Made by a program: the position numbers and the translations under genes
In this document: piece after piece, positions 58,935 through 64,000 of the stretch
How the letters are laid out: every line of letters begins with the position of its first letter
How positions within the stretch are numbered: the first letter of the stretch is position 1
Origin: Clostridiaceae bacterium
GTDB taxonomy: Bacteria > Bacillota > Clostridia > Lachnospirales > Lachnospiraceae
Assembly: GCA_902363735.1 (NCBI GenBank)
Contig: CABJBA010000005.1
Location: 124,001 to 188,000, forward strand
DNA: 64,000 nucleotides
Direction: 5' to 3'
Notes under the pieces: model-generated
Told to the model about the DNA's origin: nothing
The model's input: the letters and a program-made list of their open reading frames with translations, nothing else
Databases searched by the model: none

Positions 58935-61592
58935 TTAATATCCAGGCCATTGTCTGGGAACCGCTGAATCTGAACCCGGGGGTCCATAACTGGGCTCATA
59001 CCCCGGCTCGTAATAGCTGTCCGGCGAATCCGTGTTATTTCCCGGAGGAATGATGACGGAATTGGCAGAATGGATAGTACAGTAACCTGGCATTGCAAAT
59101 GCAGAATCATCGGTTGTTCCTTCTTCACCAGGCGGAAGAACCAGGAATATGGCGGTGGTCCGTTCCGGACAGTAAGGCGTTGGAAGCCGGTGAGATTCAG
59201 AGCAGACAGTAGCCCGGACGTGAATGTTGCACACGTCTGTGGGGACCGATCCTCTTGCAAAATATTCGGTGTATATGGCATTGCCTCTGGGGTCGTGATT
59301 ACAAATTCCAGAGACAGCCAGCTTGCCCGATTTTCTGCATATATTGGCGGTTTCTATGCTGTCAGGAACCGAAAAGCCCGGATCTGACATGCCTTCATGG
59401 ACTCTTGTCATGATTTTTCTCCACAATACCTTGTGGAATGAGGTTCCGCCATTTTGGCTTGTCAGTTTTTGGTTGCTGTCATAGCCTGCCCAGATTCCGG
59501 CAGTATAATAGGGCGTATAGCCTACAAACCAGATATCATTATTGCCGGTGGTGGTGCCGCTTTTTCCTGCGTTGGACATACCTGGAATATTGGCCGCCGT
59601 GCTGGTGGAACCGGGGCCTGAATTTCCCTGGGAGAATTTCCGGCTGCTTTCCATGGAGCCTGCCATAGCATCAGTCAGTAAAAATGCTGTGGAATCCTTT
59701 AGTACCCTGTGGGTTTCAGGTGTGACGTCAATTAAAATTTTCCCGTCATGGTCCAGGATTCTGGTGAAAAATGTGGGCTTTGTATACACCCCTCCATTTG
59801 CAATAGTGGCATAGGCGCCGGTCAGCTCTAAGTTGGAAACGCCGTCTGTAATCCCTCCAAGTGCAAGGGCCGGATTGAAGTCCGTATCCTTTAAGGAATT
59901 GATTCCGAAATTTCTGGCATATTCTACCCCAAGCTGGGGAGTTACCGTTTCCATAAGGCAGCGCACAGCCACAATGTTCATGGAATATATAATTCCATCT
60001 CTTATGGAGGAATAGCCCTGATACCCGGATTTATACCAGTTGGAAAAGGTTTTATTTCCAATGGTGTAAACGGAATCGTAGTAAACAGTTCCCAGGGTAG
60101 CGCTGCCGGTGTCAATGGCAGGGGCAAATGCCGTAAGGATTTTAAAGGTGGAGCCTGGCTGCCGCAGTGTGTTGGTAGCCCGGTTTAAAGTCAGGCTGGC
60201 AGTTTTTTCACCACGCCCTCCGCTTATGGCTTTTACCTGTCCTGTATTCTGGTCCATGATTACGAAAGAGGCCTGAGGCTGCAGGGTCTTTTGAACCCGC
60301 TCTCCAAGAATGGTGTCCCCTTCCTTTATGATGGAGGCTTTATATCCGTTGATATCATTCTGAATATCTTCTTCTGAATGATATAAGCCGTCATATCCCG
60401 AATCACCGATGTCTTTGTGATAGCGCTTTATGCTTTCCTCCGAATAGTGGACAGTGGTTCCGTCTCTGTGAGTCACGGAAAGCCTGTATTCGATGGAAAA
60501 CTTGGCTGCAGTGTAGTTAGAGGGGTTGCCCACCTCGTCATCCACAATGGCCTGAATGTCAGGGTCCTGGGTGGTATAGATGGATAAACCGCCGCTGTAA
60601 AGCATGTTGTGAGCCTGTGTGTCTGTATAGCCAAGCTGCTCTTTCATGGCTTCTTTGACTTGTTCCACCAGCTCATCTGTAAAATAGCTGTAAGGGGTGG
60701 AGGTTTCCTTGGTGATGATGTCTACGTTCTGAATTCTGGAATAAACATCGTCAGCCAGTGCTTCGTCTTCTTCCTCGTTGGAAATATAGCCCTGATCATG
60801 CATGTATTGAAGGATTACCTTCTGCTTGTCTGAGTTAGCCTTTTGCCCGGTAATGGGATTAAACTTGGTGGGATTTTGTGTAATACCTGCAAGAACCGCA
60901 CATTCGGATAAGGTCAGATCAGATATCTCCTTATTAAAGTACCTTCTTGCAGCAACCTTAACTCCCAGGGAGTTATTGCCTAAGTTGATTGTATTTAAGT
61001 AGTTGGCGATGATCTGTTCCTTGGACATAATTCCATCCAGCTTGACAGCCAGAAACCATTCCTGCAGCTTTCTCTCCAGCCGTTCCCCGAAGCTTTTTTC
61101 CATACCGCCCCCAAAAACGCTGTTTTTAATAAGCTGTTGGGTTATGGTGCTGCCTCCTCCTGCAGAGGAATCTCCAGTCAGCACGCCTCTTACGGCCCTC
61201 ATGATGGACCGGGGATCAATTCCATTGTGATGCCAGAACCGGGAATCTTCATAGGCAACGAAGGCATTGACCAGATTTTTGGGAAGTTCCTCATAGCTGG
61301 CTTCCTCCCTGTTGGACCCTGCGGTAACCAGGGTTTCCGTCACATTTCCTGCGCTGTCATAAACTGTTGTGGCATATTCATTGGGTACGATGGTAGCAAT
61401 GTCCACCTCAGGAGCGTTGTCTATGATTCCTTTGACCATGCCAAATCCGATACTGCCGGCTAAGATGCAGCAGAACAGAAACAGCACAAATAAACTTTTA
61501 AAAAAAGCAAGAAAAACCTTTGCGGAATATTTTCTTGTTTTTGAATTGGCGGCCCGGAGTTTTTTTTCTACCGCTTGTTTGCCATAGTTCAT
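58935..61592 (-). CDS. Class A penicillin-binding protein (PBP1a type)
   Basis: 885 aa. One N-terminal membrane helix (about 27-50), then a GT51 glycosyltransferase with catalytic Glu in VAYEDSRFWHHNGIDP near 110-125, a linker, and a transpeptidase domain: Ser-x-x-Lys in GSTFKIL near 480, Ser-x-Asn in SMNIVA near 535, and KSGTT near 680. The C-terminal tail from about 840 is rich in Pro, Gly, Tyr and Ser (NTDSPDSYYEPGYEPSYG). It polymerises and cross-links peptidoglycan outside the membrane. Single gene between two convergent or divergent neighbours. It is an important housekeeping gene and a beta-lactam target. Confidence 0.93.
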   Translation of the reverse strand: MNYGKQAVEKKLRAANSKTRKYSAKVFLAFFKSLFVLFLFCCILAGSIGFGMVKGIIDNAPEVDIATIVPNEYATTVYDSAGNVTETLVTAGSNREEASYEELPKNLVNAFVAYEDSRFWHHNGIDPRSIMRAVRGVLTGDSSAGGGSTITQQLIKNSVFGGGMEKSFGERLERKLQEWFLAVKLDGIMSKEQIIANYLNTINLGNNSLGVKVAARRYFNKEISDLTLSECAVLAGITQNPTKFNPITGQKANSDKQKVILQYMHDQGYISNEEEDEALADDVYSRIQNVDIITKETSTPYSYFTDELVEQVKEAMKEQLGYTDTQAHNMLYSGGLSIYTTQDPDIQAIVDDEVGNPSNYTAAKFSIEYRLSVTHRDGTTVHYSEESIKRYHKDIGDSGYDGLYHSEEDIQNDINGYKASIIKEGDTILGERVQKTLQPQASFVIMDQNTGQVKAISGGRGEKTASLTLNRATNTLRQPGSTFKILTAFAPAIDTGSATLGTVYYDSVYTIGNKTFSNWYKSGYQGYSSIRDGIIYSMNIVAVRCLMETVTPQLGVEYARNFGINSLKDTDFNPALALGGITDGVSNLELTGAYATIANGGVYTKPTFFTRILDHDGKILIDVTPETHRVLKDSTAFLLTDAMAGSMESSRKFSQGNSGPGSTSTAANIPGMSNAGKSGTTTGNNDIWFVGYTPYYTAGIWAGYDSNQKLTSQNGGTSFHKVLWRKIMTRVHEGMSDPGFSVPDSIETANICRKSGKLAVSGICNHDPRGNAIYTEYFARGSVPTDVCNIHVRATVCSESHRLPTPYCPERTTAIFLVLPPGEEGTTDDSAFAMPGYCTIHSANSVIIPPGNNTDSPDSYYEPGYEPSYGPPGSDSAVPRQWPGY

Positions 61593-61685
61593 AAGAAACC
61601 TCCTTTATCGGTTCATTATACCAAACATTGCCTTTCAATTCAACACCTACCATTTTTGCCTTTTAAAAGAGAAATATACATGGAC

Positions 61686-61714
61686 TTGCCTGAATATGGG
61701 TTTTCAGATATAAT
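61686..61714 (+). promoter_or_regulatory. Promoter of the YigZ-like gene
   Basis: TTGCCT 61686-61691, 17-bp spacer, TATAAT 61709-61714. Confidence 0.65.
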
Positions 61715-61750
61715 AAAAGCAATATTGACGAGGAAGAAATGAGGAAATTT

Positions 61751-62410
61751 ATGAGAAGTTCCTATAAAATCTTATATCAGGGGGGAACAGGAGAGATAAC
61801 AGAAAAAAAATCCCGATTTATTGCCTGCACCAGGCCTGTAAAAACAGAGGAGGAGGCCCAGGCCTTTATTGAAGAAATAAGGAAAACCTACTGGGATGCA
61901 AGACACCACTGCTATGCCTGGGTGATAGGAAAAAAGGGGGAACAGAAACGCTGCAGCGATGACGGAGAACCGGCCCAGACCGCAGGAAGGCCTATCCTTG
62001 ATGTGCTGGAGGGAGAAGGCATTGTCAACGCCTGTGTGGTGGTGACAAGATATTTCGGAGGAACCCTTCTTGGGACAGGAGGCCTGGTAAGAGCCTATTC
62101 AGGAGCAGCTCAGGAGGGAATAAAGTCCTCTGTAATCCTGACTGTCGAGCCGGGACTGACGTTTTCTGTTACTGTAGATTATACTGGAATCGGAAAGATC
62201 CAGTATATGCTGGCTCAGGAAGAGATAATCACTTTAAACAGCGGGTATACGGATAAGGTAGAACTGACCATTCTGGTACCCCAGGAAAAGGAAGGAAAAG
62301 TCCAGGAGGATATCGCGGATATAACAGGTGGACAAGCAGAAGTTGTTAAGCTGGAAGAAGTGCATTATGGGCTGTTTGAAAAAGAAGTGCTTTTGTTTCC
62401 GGAGGAATAA
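61751..62410 (+). CDS. YigZ/IMPACT-family protein
   Basis: 219 aa from ATG 61751; an ATG at 61739 adds four residues. The UPF0029 N-terminal domain is clear: KKSRFIACTRPVKTEEEA near 18-35, DARHHCYAWVIG near 53-64, RCSDDGEPAQTAGRPILDVL near 71-90, and VVVTRYFGGTLLGTGGLVRAYS near 100-121. The C-terminal domain has a ferredoxin-like fold (about 140-205). Related proteins bind ribosomes or the translation machinery; the bacterial role is not clear. Confidence 0.88.
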   Translation: MRSSYKILYQGGTGEITEKKSRFIACTRPVKTEEEAQAFIEEIRKTYWDARHHCYAWVIGKKGEQKRCSDDGEPAQTAGRPILDVLEGEGIVNACVVVTRYFGGTLLGTGGLVRAYSGAAQEGIKSSVILTVEPGLTFSVTVDYTGIGKIQYMLAQEEIITLNSGYTDKVELTILVPQEKEGKVQEDIADITGGQAEVVKLEEVHYGLFEKEVLLFPEE

Positions 62411-62754
62411 TCCGGCTGTTCTGCTAAGTATTAATAAGTTGATTATATAAAGAAAGAAGAGCCGTTTTTTAGGGCCCCCCAATAAGGATATTTACGAAAA
62501 TCAGAATTGTTTAGCATTACAGCCAAATGATGACCGATGAATTGTAAATAAACTTATTGGAGGGCTTGCTTTCTTTAGAAAAACTATGACGTCGTTAAAA
62601 AGAACAAATTAAAACATGTTTCATTGTGAATAAAACAACAGCTAAATCCAATAAAAAATTGGCAGGCAGTACTACGATCCGAGTAATAGGAAACAGCTAT
62701 AGCAGCCATACATGGAATATCATGTTATATAGTTTTACGTCTTTTTTAACTACA
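62411..62754. other. Intergenic region between YigZ and the anti-sigma gene
   Basis: 344 bp, no supported gene. A plus-strand frame begins at 62626 but continues antisense to the anti-sigma gene and has no ribosome site. It contains no clear terminator for either convergent gene that I can see. Confidence 0.4.
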
Positions 62755-63381
62755 CTACTTTATACTCTGTATGGTATCCATCATTTTCTGTCGAGAAACA
62801 GGCTCTTTGAATTGCAGAGCATAGGAAAAACCATCGGTTTGCCAAAGGGCAAGGATGTATCCATCATCATGCCCTTTAATTGTAACATCAGTACCATTTA
62901 TCTCAGGGCTTTCTATACTTGTAAACTCATCAAAATATCCACTGACATCTTCATTACCAACCGACATTCTAAAAATAGCGGTGTTGTCTGAGCCAGCATA
63001 CTCTATATCTGCAATTTCGTCCCAGTAAGAAGTGTATTTTACTGACTCAATGTCAAACGGTAATTCCTGTATCTCCTTTACCGTAAACCCAATAGCATCA
63101 GATAACTCGCCAGCAGATTGATATGATACAATATCGGGTGCTACCTGTATCGGAGGATCGCCAGGCAAATTAATTGTATTATGAACAATGGCAGAGCCAA
63201 CAATTAAAATCAAAAAACAAGCCGCTATGGACACATACCTTTTGTAGTGAGGAAAAGGAACTGCTTTTTTTGAAGTTTTTTTAAGATCCAGGCTGCTAAT
63301 GTTATTTAGAATTCTATTACGCATTTCATCTGTAACTTCAATGTTTTTCATAACTTCATCATACCTATTCTTCAAAGTCAT
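62755..63381 (-). CDS. Probable anti-sigma factor with one membrane helix
   Basis: 208 aa from ATG 63381 after the very strong AAGGAGGTG. A soluble N-terminus (about 1-45), a helix near 49-66 (RYVSIAACFLILIVGSAIV), and an external domain of about 140 residues resembling DUF4367-type sensor domains. It overlaps the ECF sigma gene by 17 bp, the usual sigma/anti-sigma arrangement. No zinc-binding HxxxCxxC motif is visible at the N-terminus, so it is not a ZAS-type anti-sigma. It likely holds the sigma factor at the membrane until an outside signal arrives. Confidence 0.7.
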   Translation of the reverse strand: MTLKNRYDEVMKNIEVTDEMRNRILNNISSLDLKKTSKKAVPFPHYKRYVSIAACFLILIVGSAIVHNTINLPGDPPIQVAPDIVSYQSAGELSDAIGFTVKEIQELPFDIESVKYTSYWDEIADIEYAGSDNTAIFRMSVGNEDVSGYFDEFTSIESPEINGTDVTIKGHDDGYILALWQTDGFSYALQFKEPVSRQKMMDTIQSIK

Positions 63382-63913
63382 ACACCTCCTTCAGTATATC
63401 TCTGAGCTTGATTCTTGCTCTTTGCAGCAAGGAGCGGACAGTCGCTTCATTTTTAGATAACAGCGAAGCAATTTGTGCGGTAGTATGGCCCTCATGGTAG
63501 TAAAGGTGAACGACCTCACTGTACTTAGGAGGCAGTTGTTTTACCGCGTCCCAAACAAAGGCCAAGTCCTCAGCTTCTGCCGCCGCCAATGTTTCGCTAA
63601 GTTCATCTGTCTTTCGAATATTGTTATAGTTTATCTTATTTTTGCTGATATTAATCCCAACACGAAGGAACCATGCCTTTTCATGTTCTGCTGATTCAAA
63701 CTGGGGCTGAGTTTTCAGAAACTGTATTAAGGCATCCTGCAATACGTCCTCTGCATCGCTCATATTGTGAAGATAAGAATACGCAAGGCGCAGAACGCTG
63801 TTACCATAAGATTCCATCAGCCGTCCGGCCTGCTCCTTAATCTGTGTGGATTGCAAAGCATCCTGTATAGGAGTCACCTTTTTATTGCTTTCTGTTTTTG
63901 CCGCAGAAAACAT
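63365..63913 (-). CDS. ECF-type RNA polymerase sigma factor
   Basis: 182 aa from ATG 63913; the frame remains open to 63997 and to the edge of the window, so the true start is uncertain. Region 2 (VLRLAYSYLHNMSDAEDVLQDALIQFLKTQPQFE) and region 4 (VVHLYYHEGHTTAQIASLLSKNEATVRSLLQRARIKL) are present with little between them, as in ECF factors. It is probably under the control of the membrane anti-sigma factor that follows. No clear ribosome site precedes 63913. Confidence 0.82.
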   Translation of the reverse strand: MFSAAKTESNKKVTPIQDALQSTQIKEQAGRLMESYGNSVLRLAYSYLHNMSDAEDVLQDALIQFLKTQPQFESAEHEKAWFLRVGINISKNKINYNNIRKTDELSETLAAAEAEDLAFVWDAVKQLPPKYSEVVHLYYHEGHTTAQIASLLSKNEATVRSLLQRARIKLRDILKEVYDFEE

Positions 63914-64000
63914 CAGGCAAAATAGTCTGTAGACGAACACTTTGAGAAATGATAAATATTCCCAAAGTTCATTTTGCAATGTATACTCATGAACCATATT

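Noticed and set aside
62626..62991. 121-codon plus-strand frame near the anti-sigma gene
   Set aside because: It overlaps the anti-sigma gene in antisense, starts without a ribosome site and has no recognisable domain.
1..64000. CRISPR array, prophage, insertion sequence, tRNA, rRNA
   Set aside because: No regularly spaced repeats, transposase or integrase frames, or structural-RNA sequence were found by eye on either strand.

Overview
The window reads as chromosome of an anaerobic, spore-forming, low-to-mid GC Firmicute of the Clostridia, most likely a Lachnospiraceae member of the Lacrimispora/Enterocloster type. Reasons: a spoIIA (sigma-F) operon next to spoVA, two Csp/S8-like subtilases, strong AGGAGG ribosome sites with frequent TTG starts, a DUF1836 gene, a TrpR-like YerC gene, and an APS-reductase type of sulfate assimilation. 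The genus is an inference from gene content only. No rRNA, tRNA, CRISPR array, phage or intact insertion sequence was seen.

Layout. (1) 1-13.6 kb: accessory catabolism. A GldA-like dehydrogenase heads a complete branched-chain-amino-acid-type ABC transporter (livKHMGF-like). A GntR/FCD regulator, a DapA/NanA-type aldolase, and an operon of secondary transporter, hydantoinase-A-like protein, ImmA/IrrE-type zincin and PfkB sugar kinase follow. AT-rich repeated motifs in front of these units suggest one regulator. The substrate is unknown.
(2) 13.7-28.7 kb: a complete sulfate-to-homocysteine island. Sulfate uptake (CysT, CysW, CysA, Sbp), ATP sulfurylase (CysD, CysN), APS reductase (AprA, AprB), a one-domain siroheme sulfite reductase fused to ferredoxin clusters, then MetY with a TusA-like protein, a ThiS-like carrier with a masked C-terminus, a ThiF/MoeB-like activase and a JAMM protease. 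The last three with MetY match the protein-thiocarboxylate route to homocysteine (HcyS/HcyF/HcyD). A LysR and a LacI regulator sit in the middle, and a 12-9-12 inverted repeat occurs at four promoters.
(3) 28.8-43.5 kb: two paralogous subtilisin-like proteins that lack the catalytic serine, PutP, a MATE pump, a heterodimeric ABC exporter, a 2-hydroxyacid dehydrogenase, an orphan NMT1-type binding lipoprotein preceded by a tiny lipoprotein ORF, a Cof-type phosphatase, YerC and DUF1836.
(4) 43.7-52.2 kb: housekeeping and sporulation: RidA, FolC, a 46-aa ORF, a TPR membrane protein, spoIIAA-spoIIAB-sigF, a 53-aa membrane ORF, then spoVAA-AB-AC-AD-AE. A two-hairpin element occurs twice here.
(5) 52.2-58.6 kb: a more AT-rich block of small self-regulated modules: BlaI/M56, isochorismatase/WYL, methyltransferase/TetR/MATE. 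It ends against a truncated SAF-domain gene, so it looks inserted. (6) 58.9-64 kb: class A PBP, YigZ, and an ECF sigma/anti-sigma pair that may extend past the right edge.

The main attraction is the sulfur island: it can be read as one continuous pathway from extracellular sulfate to homocysteine, with sulfur probably handed to MetY on a protein carrier, and with a shared LysR-type operator that overlaps the -35 boxes of the two biosynthetic operons.
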